Of a stretch of DNA of 64,000 nucleotides, positions 45,618-55,371 are shown in pieces. This stretch comes from an uncultured Bacteroidota bacterium (GTDB taxonomy: Bacteria; Bacteroidota; Bacteroidia; Chitinophagales; Chitinophagaceae). Position 1 is the first letter of the stretch; each line of letters begins with the position of its first letter. A model generated the notes under the pieces. It had not been told where the DNA came from. It did no database searches and was given only the letters and a program-made list of their open reading frames with translations. The stretch is from assembly GCA_903927185.1 (NCBI GenBank), contig CAIYLW010000007.1, positions 62,001 to 126,000 of the forward strand. Direction: 5' to 3'. Both the position numbers and the translations under genes were made by a program.

Positions 45618-47096
45618 TTAATCCATTTGTTTTACTAGGTAAGATTTCCATTCCAAATATAATCCATCATAAGCACTTGCGTTTTTTGGATTAATAACAG
45701 CTAATGGTTCATTAATACTAAATGCCTCTTTAGGTGAAGCATAAATACCAATACCAATTCCAGCTCCAATTGCTGCACCTACACTTCCATCTGTTTGATA
45801 CAATTCTACAGGTACATTCGTAACATCCACAAAGGCTTGTTGGAAAACCGGGCTTTGAAACATATTGGCTTTCCCTGCACGAATTACTTTTGGGATGGTT
45901 CCATTTTCTTTTAAAATATCTAACCCATATCTAAAAGCAAAGGCAATACTTTCTTGAGCAGCTCTAAATATATGAGCGGCCCCATGAATATTTAAATCAA
46001 TCTGATTGATATGTGCATTAATGTTTTTGTTTTCAAGCATACGTTCTGCACCATTACCGAATGGAAGCATCTTCAATCCATTAGATCCCGCACTTATTGT
46101 TGCAGCTGCTTCATTGATCTGATTATAGGATAATCCAGCGCCAGCAATCTTCTTAACCCAACTATTCAGTATACCTGTTCCATTGATACATAATAAAATT
46201 CCAATTCTATTTAAATGATCAGAATGATTTACATGCGCAAAACTGTTTACTCTTGAAAGTGGATCATATTTCAATTGATCACTCACACCATAAATAACTC
46301 CGGAAGTACCTGCGGTTGCAGCCACTTCACCGGGTTCAAATACATTTAATGAAAGTGCATTATTAGGTTGGTCACCTGCTTTATAGGTAACAGGGACCCC
46401 CGCTTTCAAAGAAAGTTCAGCAGCAATATTGTTACTAAGTTCACCATGATTAGTAAACACATCTTTGAGCTCAGGAATCAGGCTTTTTTCAAAACCATAA
46501 TATTGAAATAGTTCTTCAGAAAGACTATTGGTTTTAAAATCCCAGAACATGCCTTCACTCAAAGAAGAAATACTTGTGGTTGACTTTCCAGATAATTGCA
46601 TAGCGATATAATCTCCAGGCAACATGATCTTATCAATTTTTTCATAAACTTCCTGTTCATTAGCTTTTAACCAAGCCAGTTTTGAAGCAGTAAAATTTCC
46701 TGGAGAGTTTAATAAATGTGATAAACAATAATCTGATCCTAATTTATTAAAAGCGTCATTTCCAATTGATACAGCCCTGCTATCACACCAGATAATACTA
46801 TTGTATAAAAGGTTTTGATCTTTGTCAACACAAACCAATCCATGCATTTGATAAGCAATGCCGATCGCGCCGATGTCTTGTGGGTTGTATTTTTTTTCAG
46901 CATTCGCTTTTTGAATAGCTAGTTTGGTATGATTCCACCAATCGTTTGGAGATTGTTCGGCCCACCCTTTTTGCAAAGCAATAATGGGCGTTTCCGTTTC
47001 TGGATACTGAACAGTGCAAATTGTTTTCTGGGTAGACGCATCTACCACCGCCACTTTGATTGAGGATGTGCCGATATCTATTCCTAATAATAACAT
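45618..47096 (-). CDS. xylB: Xylulokinase
   Basis: 492 residues, FGGY kinase family. Phosphate-1 loop LLGIDIGTSSIKVAVVD, GIAYQMHGLVCVDKDQNLL and IIWCDSRAV (sugar-binding), and the C-terminal ATPase part with VAATAGTSGVIYGVS, RAGKANMFQSPVFQQAFVDV and GSVGAAIGAGIGIG. Phosphorylates D-xylulose to feed the pentose phosphate pathway. First gene of xylBA; 78 bases upstream on the same strand lies a decayed LacI-like regulator, probably the former controller of the pathway. Confidence 0.95.
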   Translation of the reverse strand: MLLLGIDIGTSSIKVAVVDASTQKTICTVQYPETETPIIALQKGWAEQSPNDWWNHTKLAIQKANAEKKYNPQDIGAIGIAYQMHGLVCVDKDQNLLYNSIIWCDSRAVSIGNDAFNKLGSDYCLSHLLNSPGNFTASKLAWLKANEQEVYEKIDKIMLPGDYIAMQLSGKSTTSISSLSEGMFWDFKTNSLSEELFQYYGFEKSLIPELKDVFTNHGELSNNIAAELSLKAGVPVTYKAGDQPNNALSLNVFEPGEVAATAGTSGVIYGVSDQLKYDPLSRVNSFAHVNHSDHLNRIGILLCINGTGILNSWVKKIAGAGLSYNQINEAAATISAGSNGLKMLPFGNGAERMLENKNINAHINQIDLNIHGAAHIFRAAQESIAFAFRYGLDILKENGTIPKVIRAGKANMFQSPVFQQAFVDVTNVPVELYQTDGSVGAAIGAGIGIGIYASPKEAFSINEPLAVINPKNASAYDGLYLEWKSYLVKQMD

Positions 47097-47174
47097 ATAG
47101 TTGCAATCGTTTTAAAACAGGGACACTAATATATCATTTTTATAGACCATCGCCTAGTGACAAAGCCAAATAGT

Positions 47175-47402
47175 CTATAAAGATTTTCGGAGTGTTATAC
47201 TAAATGGAACTTCTATATGATTTTTTTCATTATTTAAGATCATTTGCGCTGTTAATTCGCCCATTTTCTTAAAGTCAGTTGAATCGGCTGCATTAGAATG
47301 TTCGTCTATATTGATAAAACGATATATGTTCTGTAAAGCCATCATTTTCTTTAAAAATTTAAGATATAAATTAAATCTTTTAAAATAGAACAGGATGGCC
47401 AA
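47175..47402 (-). pseudogene. Remnant of a LacI-family regulator (C-terminal end)
   Basis: The last 35 or so residues (FKKMGELTAQMILNN and IEVPFSITLRKSL) match the closing helix and strand of LacI-type sugar-binding domains, where a typical protein has 'MG...AA..LL' and ends '...R.S'. Only about 50 recognisable residues remain of a normal 330-340; the DNA-binding domain is missing and the next gene starts 52 bases beyond. It lies between xylB and rhaT, on the xylB strand, where a pentose or rhamnose repressor would be expected. Assignment rests on a short match. Confidence 0.55.
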
Positions 47403-47453
47403 GATACATGCCTTAAATTTATCGTATACTTTTAATCTTCAATTGCCATATAC

Positions 47454-48545
47454 ATGAATGCATTACTCGGAGTCATTTTTCATTTTGTAGGAGGCTTCGC
47501 ATCTGGAAGTTTCTATATGCCGTATAAAAAAGTAAAGGGCTGGAATTGGGAAAGTTTCTGGATTGTTGGGGGCTTGTTCTCCTGGCTAATCGTACCACCC
47601 ATTGCAGCCTGGTTAACCATTCCTGGTTTTGTAGAGATTATTAAAGGATCAGTTTCTAGTACCCTTGGTATCACTTATTTATTTGGAGTGCTATGGGGTA
47701 TTGGTGGATTAACTTACGGGCTCGGCGTTCGATATCTTGGTGTTTCATTAGGAAGTAGTATCATCCTCGGATTATGTATGGTGTTCGGCGCCATTATTCC
47801 TTCCATTTATTATAATTTTTTTCCGCAAGTTGGGAAAGATAGTTTTAACGCAATAGCTAGTAGTTATTGGGGTTTAACGGTATTGGCTGGTCTATTCGTT
47901 TGTATTATCGGAATTATTATTTCTGGTAAAGCAGGAGTAATGAAAGAAAAAGAATTAACTGATGCAAAGGCTTCTGATCCACATGGCATGGAACTCAAAA
48001 CCGAATACAAATTTGCATTGGGCATGTTTGTGTCAATTGTGTCAGGTGTATTGAGTGCTTGTTTTAATTTTGGTTTAGAAGCAGGGAAGCCGATGGCAGA
48101 TCTCGCCAACGAAATTTGGAAAGCTGCGAATCCTAATCAAGGGAATTTTTTGTATCAGAATAATGTTATCTATGTGGTATTACTATGGGGCGGATTAACA
48201 ACTAACTTTATTTGGTGTATGATCTTGAATGCACGAAACAAAACTTTTGGCGATTATACCAATAAGCAAACGCCATTATTATCAAACTATATTTTCTCTG
48301 CATTAGCGGGCACCACATGGTTTCTGCAATTCTTTTTTTACGGAATGGGCGAAAGCAAATTAGGCAATGGTCCTAGTTCCTGGATTTTGCACATGGCATT
48401 TATTATTCTGACTGCAAATTTATGGGGACTTGTATTGAAAGAATGGAAGGGTGTAAACAGAAAAACAGCAACCACTATTATCATTGGTATCTTAACTATT
48501 GTAGTATCTGTTTTAATTGTGGGATATGGTAATTCATTAAAGTGA
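47454..48545 (+). CDS. rhaT: L-rhamnose/proton symporter
   Basis: 363 residues with ten predicted helices. Recognised as RhaT by the start MNALLGVIFHFVGGFASGSFYMPYKK, GLFSWLIVPPIAAWLT, YLFGVLWGIGGLTYGLGVRYLG, SIILGLCMVFGAIIPSI, and GTTWFLQFFFYGMGESKLG near the end. Imports L-rhamnose with a proton across the inner membrane. It is first in rhaT - fused aldolase - rhaM - isomerase - kinase, with 22 bases to the next gene, and is divergent from xylBA and the LacI remnant. Confidence 0.95.
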   Translation: MNALLGVIFHFVGGFASGSFYMPYKKVKGWNWESFWIVGGLFSWLIVPPIAAWLTIPGFVEIIKGSVSSTLGITYLFGVLWGIGGLTYGLGVRYLGVSLGSSIILGLCMVFGAIIPSIYYNFFPQVGKDSFNAIASSYWGLTVLAGLFVCIIGIIISGKAGVMKEKELTDAKASDPHGMELKTEYKFALGMFVSIVSGVLSACFNFGLEAGKPMADLANEIWKAANPNQGNFLYQNNVIYVVLLWGGLTTNFIWCMILNARNKTFGDYTNKQTPLLSNYIFSALAGTTWFLQFFFYGMGESKLGNGPSSWILHMAFIILTANLWGLVLKEWKGVNRKTATTIIIGILTIVVSVLIVGYGNSLK

Positions 48546-48567
48546 TAAATTTTAAATAGAAATAAAG

Positions 48568-50688
48568 ATGTCGAGTAATCAATCGAATTTTAAACACGTG
48601 AGTTATTTGTGGGACGAAGCTGCTGCCGCTAAAATGGCTGGCGATGAAGTTGCTTTATTAGTGTATCGTTCTAATTTATTAGGAGCTGATTTAAGATTGA
48701 CCAATTATGGCGGAGGTAATACTTCTTGCAAGGCAATGGCAAAGGATCCATTAACTGGTGAACTAGTAGAAGTGATGTGGGTTAAAGGAAGTGGCGGTGA
48801 TCTTGGAACCATGAAAAAAAATGGATTAGCAGCTTTGTATGTAGATCGTTTAAGTAATTTAAAAAATGTGTATCGTGGGCTAGAATACGAAGATGAAATG
48901 GTGGAGTTATTCAATCACTGTATTTATGATCTTGCTTCAAAAGCACCATCTATTGATACCGCTTTGCATGGGTTTCTTCCATTTAATCATATCGATCATT
49001 TACATCCGGATGCTGCTATTGCAATTGCGGCTGCTAAAGACGGCAAGCTGATTACAAAAGATTTATTTAAAGGAACCATTGGTTGGGTGGAATGGCAGAA
49101 ACCGGGATTTGATCTTGGTTTACAACTCAAAGCCTGTTTAGATGAAAACCCGGGTATACGTGGAATTATGTTAGGATCTCATGGATTATTTACCTGGGGC
49201 GATACTGCTTATGAAAGCTATATCAACACATTGGAAGTAATTGAAATTTGTGCCCAATATTTAGAAGATAATTATGGAAAAAAAGGTCCTGTATTTGGAG
49301 GTACTAAATTAGGTTCACTCGAAAAATCTGAGAGGTTTGATAAAGCTGCTGCATTAGCACCCATACTACGTGGATGCTGTTCTTCAAAAACAAAAATGAT
49401 TGGTCATTTTACAGATGATGAACGTGTATTACAATTCATTAATTCAAATGATCTTGATCGACTGGCACCAATGGGCACAAGTTGTCCGGATCATTTCCTG
49501 CGTACTAAAATTTCTCCTTTGGTGTTGAATCTAACACCTGATGAGTCTTTGAATGATATGAAAGCAATTCAAGAAAAAATTGCACCATTATTTGAAACCT
49601 ATCGTAAAATGTATACCAACTATTACGATACTTGCAAACACGAAAATAGTCCTGCTATTCGCGATGCCAATCCTGTAATCATATTGTATCCCGGTATAGG
49701 TATGTTTAGTTTTGCGAAGGATAAACAAACTGCTAGGGTTGCTGCAGAGTTTTATACGAATGCCATCAATGTAATGCGGGGTGCTGAAGCGATCTCAACT
49801 TATATTTCTCTACCACATCAGGAGGCATTCAATATCGAATATTGGTTATTAGAAGAAGCGAAATTACAGCGTATGCCAAAGCCAAAATCTTTGAGCGGAC
49901 GTATTGCATTAGTTACGGGTAGTGCTGGTGGAATTGGGAAAGCCATTGCCAAAAAATTTGCTGAAGAAGGGGCCTGTGTCATCTTGAATGATATCAATCA
50001 GGAAAGATTAGATGGTGCTGTTGCAGAATTTAAAAAATTGTTTGGCAATGATGTAGTGGCCTCAACCTTAATGAATGTAACAGATGCCCAAACTATTGAA
50101 ACTGCTTTCAATGAAACTGCATTAGCATTTGGTGGTGTTGATCTGATTGTAAATAATGCAGGGATCAGTATCTCAAAAGCCATTGAAGAGCATAGTGTGG
50201 AAGAATGGGATAGATTATATGATATTTTAGTAAGAGGTCAATTTATCGTTTCTAAAAAAGCAGTAGAACTCATGCGCAAGCAAGGATTCGGTGGGGATAT
50301 TGTAAATATTGTTTCTAAGAATTCTGTAGTGGCCGGACCAAACAATACAGGCTACGGTTCTGCAAAAGCTGCACAGGCTCACTTAACAAGATTATTAGCA
50401 GCAGAATTAGGACCTGATAGAATTCGTGTAAATACTGTAAATCCAGATGCAGTGATTTCTGATAGTAATATCTGGGCAGGCGGATGGGCTGAAGGAAGAG
50501 CGAAGGCTTATGGAATTACGGTGGAAGAATTACCTGCTTATTATGCAAAAAGAACGTTGTTGGGAGAAACCATACTACCCGTTGATATTGCCAATGCCTG
50601 TTTTGTTTTAGTAGGAGGTTTATTAAATAAATCAACTGGCAATAGTATCAATGTAGATGGTGGAGTTGCAGCTGGATTTTTGAGATAA
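48568..50688 (+). CDS. Fused rhamnulose-1-phosphate aldolase / lactaldehyde dehydrogenase-like SDR
   Basis: 706 residues with two enzymes. Residues 20-415 are a class II aldolase/adducin domain (RLTNYGGGNTSCKAMA, WVKGSGGDLGTM, HGFLPFNHIDHLHPDAAI with metal histidines, GSHGLFTWGDTAYE). Residues 430-706 are a short-chain dehydrogenase with ALVTGSAGGIGKAIAKKF, LNDIN, NNAGIS, the serine at IVSKNS and YGSAKAA (Y-x3-K). The aldolase splits L-rhamnulose-1-phosphate into dihydroxyacetone phosphate and L-lactaldehyde; the dehydrogenase then oxidises or reduces lactaldehyde. Fusions of this type (rhaEW-like) replace RhaD plus FucO or AldA. Its place between rhaT and rhaM supports this, with 14 bases to rhaM. 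Confidence 0.93.
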   Translation: MSSNQSNFKHVSYLWDEAAAAKMAGDEVALLVYRSNLLGADLRLTNYGGGNTSCKAMAKDPLTGELVEVMWVKGSGGDLGTMKKNGLAALYVDRLSNLKNVYRGLEYEDEMVELFNHCIYDLASKAPSIDTALHGFLPFNHIDHLHPDAAIAIAAAKDGKLITKDLFKGTIGWVEWQKPGFDLGLQLKACLDENPGIRGIMLGSHGLFTWGDTAYESYINTLEVIEICAQYLEDNYGKKGPVFGGTKLGSLEKSERFDKAAALAPILRGCCSSKTKMIGHFTDDERVLQFINSNDLDRLAPMGTSCPDHFLRTKISPLVLNLTPDESLNDMKAIQEKIAPLFETYRKMYTNYYDTCKHENSPAIRDANPVIILYPGIGMFSFAKDKQTARVAAEFYTNAINVMRGAEAISTYISLPHQEAFNIEYWLLEEAKLQRMPKPKSLSGRIALVTGSAGGIGKAIAKKFAEEGACVILNDINQERLDGAVAEFKKLFGNDVVASTLMNVTDAQTIETAFNETALAFGGVDLIVNNAGISISKAIEEHSVEEWDRLYDILVRGQFIVSKKAVELMRKQGFGGDIVNIVSKNSVVAGPNNTGYGSAKAAQAHLTRLLAAELGPDRIRVNTVNPDAVISDSNIWAGGWAEGRAKAYGITVEELPAYYAKRTLLGETILPVDIANACFVLVGGLLNKSTGNSINVDGGVAAGFLR

Positions 50689-50702
50689 TAAAATAGATAT
50701 TC

Positions 50703-51029
50703 ATGGAAAAAGAATTGCTTAGAGTAGCCTTTAAAATGAAACTCATCAAAGGGTTTGAAGCTGAATACAAAAAAAGACATGATGAGATCTCGCCTGAATT
50801 ACAAGCATTGCTGAAGGATTCTGGAATCAGCGAATATGCTATTTTTTTGGAAGAAGAAACAGGAAACCTTTTTGGATTTTTAAAAATAGAACATCCGATA
50901 AAGCTTGATACATTACCCTCTTATCCCTTGATGCAGAAATGGTGGCTATATATGAGTGATATAATGGAAACCAATCCTGATCATTCACCAGTTAGTATAC
51001 CTTTAAAGGAAGTATTTTATTTGCCATAA
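50703..51029 (+). CDS. rhaM: L-rhamnose mutarotase
   Basis: 108 residues, the normal length. Typical ferredoxin-like fold sequence: LRVAFKMKLIKGFEAEYKKRHDEISPEL-type start shown in part, LKDSGISEYAIFLEEETGNLFGFLK, and the C-terminal PLMQKWWLYMSDIMETNPDHSP, where the tryptophans and the ETNPD motif are diagnostic. It converts the alpha and beta anomers of L-rhamnose so that the isomerase gets the right one. Position inside the rha operon agrees. Confidence 0.95.
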   Translation: MEKELLRVAFKMKLIKGFEAEYKKRHDEISPELQALLKDSGISEYAIFLEEETGNLFGFLKIEHPIKLDTLPSYPLMQKWWLYMSDIMETNPDHSPVSIPLKEVFYLP

Positions 51030-51053
51030 ATTAGAAAGAATAAAACGATTGTT

Positions 51054-52328
51054 ATGCGTATAGAAAAAAATAGAATTGCTGATTATAATAACGCAAAGTT
51101 AGCTGCTCATAAAAGGAATTTTAATTTTGCTGCAGAAAATATTTCGAATATAGAATCGATCTTACAACAACTGATGGCATTTAATGTAGCCATTCCAAGT
51201 TGGGCATTGGGAACAGGAGGAACCAGGTTTGGTCGGTTCCCGGGTGGTGGTGAACCTGGAACCTTAGAACAAAAAATGGAAGATGTGGGATTATTGCATG
51301 CATTGAATCAATCGAGCGGTGCTATCTCTTTACATATACCCTGGGACATCCCAGAAAATTATCAAGAGATTAAAAGTTTAGCGGCCAGTTTCGATTTAAA
51401 ATTTGATGCGGTTAATTCCAATACTTTTCAGGATCAGAAAGATCAGAAGCTAAGTTATAAATTCGGATCTTTACAACATACCAATAAAGCAGTTCGCAAG
51501 CAGGCGATTCAACACAATATAGAGGTGATCAAACATGGTGTGGAACTTGGTTCAAAAGCATTGACAGTTTGGTTGAGCGATGGTAGTTGCTTTCCAGGTC
51601 AGTTGAATTTTAGAAAAGCATTTCAAAATACGCTTGAAAGCCTGGAAGAAATTTATGCGGCATTACCAGCAGATTGGAAAGTATTTATCGAATACAAATG
51701 TGCGGAACCTAATTTTTATTCCATGACGGTAGGTGATTGGGGACAATCATTATTGTTTGCCAATAAGCTCGGACCCAAAGCAAAAACACTGGTAGATCTT
51801 GGTCATCATTTACCTAATGCAAACATCGAACAAATTGTAGCACTTTTATTAATGGAAGGAAAGCTTGCAGGCTTTCACTTTAATGATAGTAAATATGGTG
51901 ATGATGATTTAACGGTGGGTGCTATGAAGCCTTATCAACTGTTTCTTATTTTTAATGAATTAGTGGAAGGAATGGATGCAAGAGGAATGAACCATGCGAA
52001 TGATCTGGGTTGGATGATCGATGCGAGTCATAATGTAAAAGATCCACTGGAAGATTTATTACAGTCTGTGGAAGCCATCATGCTTTCTTATACACATGCA
52101 TTATTGGTTGATCGGAATAAATTGAATGCCGCTCAAGAATCAAATGATGTGGTAGTAGCACAGGAAATTTTACAAAATACTTTTAGAACTGATGTGCGTG
52201 CCATTGTAGCTGAGGCAAGATTTAGAAGTGGTGGATCATTAGATCCCATCGGATTTTTTAGAGAACAGAAAATTAGGGAGCAGTTGATAGCTCAGAGAGG
52301 AAAGTCTACAATCGCAACAGGATTATAA
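51054..52328 (+). CDS. rhaI: L-rhamnose isomerase, RhaI type
   Basis: 424 residues. It belongs to the RhaI (Pseudomonas stutzeri-like) sugar isomerase group rather than the E. coli RhaA type: IPSWALGTGGTRFGRFPGGGEPGTLEQKMEDVGLLHALNQSS segment (start at residue 44), HIPWDIPENYQEI, WLSDGSCFPGQ, FIEYKCAEPNFYSMTVGDWG, VDLGHHLPNANIEQIVALL, FHFNDSKYGDDDLT and IDASHNVKDPLEDL. Aspartates and histidines there bind two metal ions. It turns L-rhamnose into L-rhamnulose. Overlaps the kinase start by one base (TAATG). Confidence 0.93.
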   Translation: MRIEKNRIADYNNAKLAAHKRNFNFAAENISNIESILQQLMAFNVAIPSWALGTGGTRFGRFPGGGEPGTLEQKMEDVGLLHALNQSSGAISLHIPWDIPENYQEIKSLAASFDLKFDAVNSNTFQDQKDQKLSYKFGSLQHTNKAVRKQAIQHNIEVIKHGVELGSKALTVWLSDGSCFPGQLNFRKAFQNTLESLEEIYAALPADWKVFIEYKCAEPNFYSMTVGDWGQSLLFANKLGPKAKTLVDLGHHLPNANIEQIVALLLMEGKLAGFHFNDSKYGDDDLTVGAMKPYQLFLIFNELVEGMDARGMNHANDLGWMIDASHNVKDPLEDLLQSVEAIMLSYTHALLVDRNKLNAAQESNDVVVAQEILQNTFRTDVRAIVAEARFRSGGSLDPIGFFREQKIREQLIAQRGKSTIATGL

Positions 52329-53623
52329 TGGAACCCATATCAGTCATAGCTATATTTGATATTGGCAAGACCAATAAGAAACTGCTTTTATTTGATGAAC
52401 GATATAAATTGGTTTGGGAAAGAACTTTTCAATTCGAAGAAATAACGGATGAAGATGGATTTCCCTGCGAAAATATAGAAGCATTATCTAACTGGGTACA
52501 TATTTCTATTGAAACGCTTTTAACAGAAAATCAATTTTCGATTAAAGCAATCAACTTTTCTGCTTATGGTGCGAGCTTTGTTTATTTAGATAAGGATGGA
52601 AAAACGATTCCTCCTTTATATAATTATTTGAAACCTTTTCCAACTGAATTAAGCAAGAAATTTTATATCGATTATGGGGGAGAGCAAAAGATAGCTAAAG
52701 AAACTGCTTCTCCCATATTAGGTAATTTGAATTCAGGGATGCAATTATACCGGATCAAACATCAGTTCCCCGGAAAGTATCAAAACATTGAGACCGCTTT
52801 GCATTTGCCACAATTCCTCAGTTATCTATTAACGGGTAATTGTTATAGTGATGGTACCAGTATTGGTTGTCATACGCAGTTGTGGGATTTTAATAAAAAA
52901 GATTATCACGATTGGGTGAGTGAAGAAGGAATAGATGTTAAGCTAGCGCCCATTAAGCAATGCGATACTATTGGGGGACATTTAAATAATTCAATTCCAG
53001 TGGGAGTTGGAATTCATGATAGTTCAGCGGCTTTGATTCCTTATTTGATTTCATTTAAAGAGCCCTTTATTTTATTATCAACAGGAACCTGGTGTATTAG
53101 TTTAAATCCGTTTAACCATTTTGATTTAACAGATGATCAATTAAAAAAAGATTGTTTGTGTTATATTTCATTCAAAGGGAATCCTGTGAAAGCTTCCAGA
53201 TTATTTGCGGGATATGAGCATGAGGAAGCTGTAAAAAAATTAGCAGCACAATTTAATAAACCTCATGATTATTATACAACTGTTTCTTTTGATGCTAATC
53301 TATTAGTAACTCATGAAACGGAAACTTATGAATCTGCTTACCATCAGCTGATGGCAACTATCGTTCATCAACAGGTAACAAGTACCAACTTAGTATTAAG
53401 AGGAACTGCTGTTCGAAAAATATTTGTAGATGGCGGTTTTAGTAAGAATCAAATGTATATGCAACTATTAACGGATAGTTTTCCTGAAATTAAAATCTAT
53501 GCGGCTTCAATCCCTCAAGCCTCAGCCCTAGGTGCTGCATTGGCTATTAACCAGTACTGGAATGAAAAGAATATTCCAATAGATATTATTGAGTTAAAAT
53601 ACTATGCTCCAGCTATTCGCTAA
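52328..53623 (+). CDS. rhaB: Rhamnulokinase-like FGGY carbohydrate kinase
   Basis: 431 residues. FGGY kinase signatures: VIAIFDIGKTNKKLLLFDE, INFSAYGASFVYLDKDGK, LSTGTWCISLNPFNHF, VDGGFSKNQMYMQLLTD and PQASALGAALAINQYW. Shorter than E. coli RhaB (about 490) but the context between rhaI and the end of the operon makes phosphorylation of L-rhamnulose the natural role. Its ATG shares a base with the stop of the isomerase gene (TAATG), so translation is coupled. No regulator is encoded with the operon. Confidence 0.85.
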   Translation: MEPISVIAIFDIGKTNKKLLLFDERYKLVWERTFQFEEITDEDGFPCENIEALSNWVHISIETLLTENQFSIKAINFSAYGASFVYLDKDGKTIPPLYNYLKPFPTELSKKFYIDYGGEQKIAKETASPILGNLNSGMQLYRIKHQFPGKYQNIETALHLPQFLSYLLTGNCYSDGTSIGCHTQLWDFNKKDYHDWVSEEGIDVKLAPIKQCDTIGGHLNNSIPVGVGIHDSSAALIPYLISFKEPFILLSTGTWCISLNPFNHFDLTDDQLKKDCLCYISFKGNPVKASRLFAGYEHEEAVKKLAAQFNKPHDYYTTVSFDANLLVTHETETYESAYHQLMATIVHQQVTSTNLVLRGTAVRKIFVDGGFSKNQMYMQLLTDSFPEIKIYAASIPQASALGAALAINQYWNEKNIPIDIIELKYYAPAIR

Positions 53624-53741
53624 ATACCCAACTTGATTCGTACAATTAGTAGGTGATATTAATAATAAATTCAAAGTAACGGGCTATTTATAAACAAAAA
53701 TTCCTTAGAATTGTCATAGTTTAAATATCAAAATAAAAACA

Positions 53742-54122
53742 ATGAAAAAATTAAGTTTTATTCTTACCCTGGTTTTAGGCCTTTGCCTAAGTTTTAATGC
53801 AAAATCACAAACCAATGATGAATATTTTCCAGGCAAATGGAAAGTAACCATTTTCGGAACTCCACAGGGTGATGTTACGATGGTATTTGTGATCGAGAAA
53901 AAAGATGGAAAATTTACAGGAGTTGTTCAAGATTCTACAGGCACCGAAATTTCTAAGATTACCAATGTAGAAGAAGCCCCAAAATCACTTACCGTTTATT
54001 TTTCTGCTGCTGGATACGATTTAAGTTTGCCGCTTGAACCAGTTGATGCAGATAATATAAAAGGTAGCTTAATGGGAATGTTCGATTCTAAAGGAATTAG
54101 AATTAAAGAGAAAAAAGAATAG
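53742..54122 (+). CDS. Small secreted protein of unknown function
   Basis: 126 residues. Signal peptide (LSFILTLVLGLCLSFNAKS) then an all-beta, lipocalin-like pattern: FPGKWKVTIFGTPQGDVTM, DGKFTGVVQDSTGTEISK and SLTVYFSAAGYDLSLPLEP. Such small periplasmic barrel proteins are frequent in Bacteroidota; no function is known. It is a single-gene unit 118 bases after the rha operon with a terminator directly downstream. Confidence 0.8.
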   Translation: MKKLSFILTLVLGLCLSFNAKSQTNDEYFPGKWKVTIFGTPQGDVTMVFVIEKKDGKFTGVVQDSTGTEISKITNVEEAPKSLTVYFSAAGYDLSLPLEPVDADNIKGSLMGMFDSKGIRIKEKKE

Positions 54123-54141
54123 TTACTTGAAATTAAATTAT

Positions 54142-54178
54142 AAAAGGTGCCTGCTTCATAGTTGGCCGGCACCTTTTT
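54142..54178 (+). terminator. Rho-independent terminator
   Basis: AAAAGGTGCC pairs with GGCACCTTTT (54142-54151 with 54168-54177), 16-base loop, ending in five T. It follows the small secreted protein gene by 19 bases and faces the convergent acyltransferase gene, so it may serve both. Confidence 0.9.
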
Positions 54179-54194
54179 ATTTATAAGAATCTGG

Positions 54195-55328
54195 TTAGCT
54201 TTTTCTTACTAGAAATTTGTTCTTTAACCATTCACGAACTGGTTCATCATACAATTTTAAGCAAGCATAAGCTAGTGTAATACTTGTAATAACTAGCACT
54301 GCTCCCCCGGCCAAACTCTTTACTCCTATAGCCATTTTGTTATTGACTACCCATGCTGTATAGATATAAATCAATGGATAGTGTGTGATATATAATGGGT
54401 AAGAGATATCGCCTAAGAATTTATTAATCTTGGAAGACCGATTGTTTTGTAAACTTCCACCTGCACCAATTGAAACGATGATTGGAAACATAATAATTAC
54501 AACCACGGCATCGTAAATGCCATTCATCCAAACATGTTGTTCATCCCCAATCCTAGGGATAGAAAGTACCAATATTAAAAGCAAACTGCTCCAAAAAAAT
54601 GCATTTTTTACTTTAATCAGTTTACCCACACGTGAAAGTAAAACACCAGCAAAAAAAGGAAATAATAATCGGGTAAAACCTACAAAGAGTTGCTCTTTAG
54701 TTAAAGACCATCCTCCAATTAAATCACCTTGTGTTCCAGTAACTAAATAGGCAATCATCATGCAACCCGCTAATGCCACAAAAATGGATAGTAATAATTT
54801 TGAAAACTTACGAACAAAAACTGCGTACAAAATATTGGCGATGTATTCAAAAAACAAAGACCAAGCGGGGCCATTCAATGGATGCATTTCTGACCATCCC
54901 CTGATATCCATTGATAATGGAACAGGAATAAGAGTAGCTCCAATGAGCATGATTAAAAGCATTTTCAGCACTGAGGTCTCTGAAATAGCCGGGAATACTG
55001 CACCCGCACCAAAATAAAATAAAGCGGCCCCTATAATGGAACCCATTACTACCATGGGTTGTAAGCGCACTAAACGTCTTTTATAAAAATCCCATTGAGT
55101 AAATTGTCCCCAACGGTCATCATACGCGTAAGCCACTACAAAGCCTGAAAGCAGAAAGAAAAAATCAACTGCTAAATACCCGTGGTTTAAAATTTGAATG
55201 AAACGATTGCCTCCTGTAAAAATTTCGAATACATGAAATACAATTACAAAGACGGATGCTACACCACGTAATCCATCCAGGATTTGATAATGGTTTTTAG
55301 ATTCAAGATAATTAGTGGGTTCACTCAT
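54195..55328 (-). CDS. Acyltransferase family 3 membrane protein
   Basis: 377 residues from the ATG at 55328 (387 if the ATG at 55358 is used). About ten helices. Typical start HYQILDGLRGVASVFVIVFHVFEI with the catalytic-type histidine in VFHVFE, then LAVDFFFLLSGFVVAYAYDDR (the FFLLSGF signature) and RRLVRLQPMVVMG. These enzymes transfer acyl groups to extracellular sugars or lipids, for example O-acetylation of polysaccharide or LPS. Substrate unknown. It is divergent from the carboxylesterase, only about 43 bases between the starts. Confidence 0.92.
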   Translation of the reverse strand: MSEPTNYLESKNHYQILDGLRGVASVFVIVFHVFEIFTGGNRFIQILNHGYLAVDFFFLLSGFVVAYAYDDRWGQFTQWDFYKRRLVRLQPMVVMGSIIGAALFYFGAGAVFPAISETSVLKMLLIMLIGATLIPVPLSMDIRGWSEMHPLNGPAWSLFFEYIANILYAVFVRKFSKLLLSIFVALAGCMMIAYLVTGTQGDLIGGWSLTKEQLFVGFTRLLFPFFAGVLLSRVGKLIKVKNAFFWSSLLLILVLSIPRIGDEQHVWMNGIYDAVVVIIMFPIIVSIGAGGSLQNNRSSKINKFLGDISYPLYITHYPLIYIYTAWVVNNKMAIGVKSLAGGAVLVITSITLAYACLKLYDEPVREWLKNKFLVRKS

Positions 55329-55371
55329 AGGGATTGGCTGATTAATCGTAATTTTCAACTAAAATAAGTAT

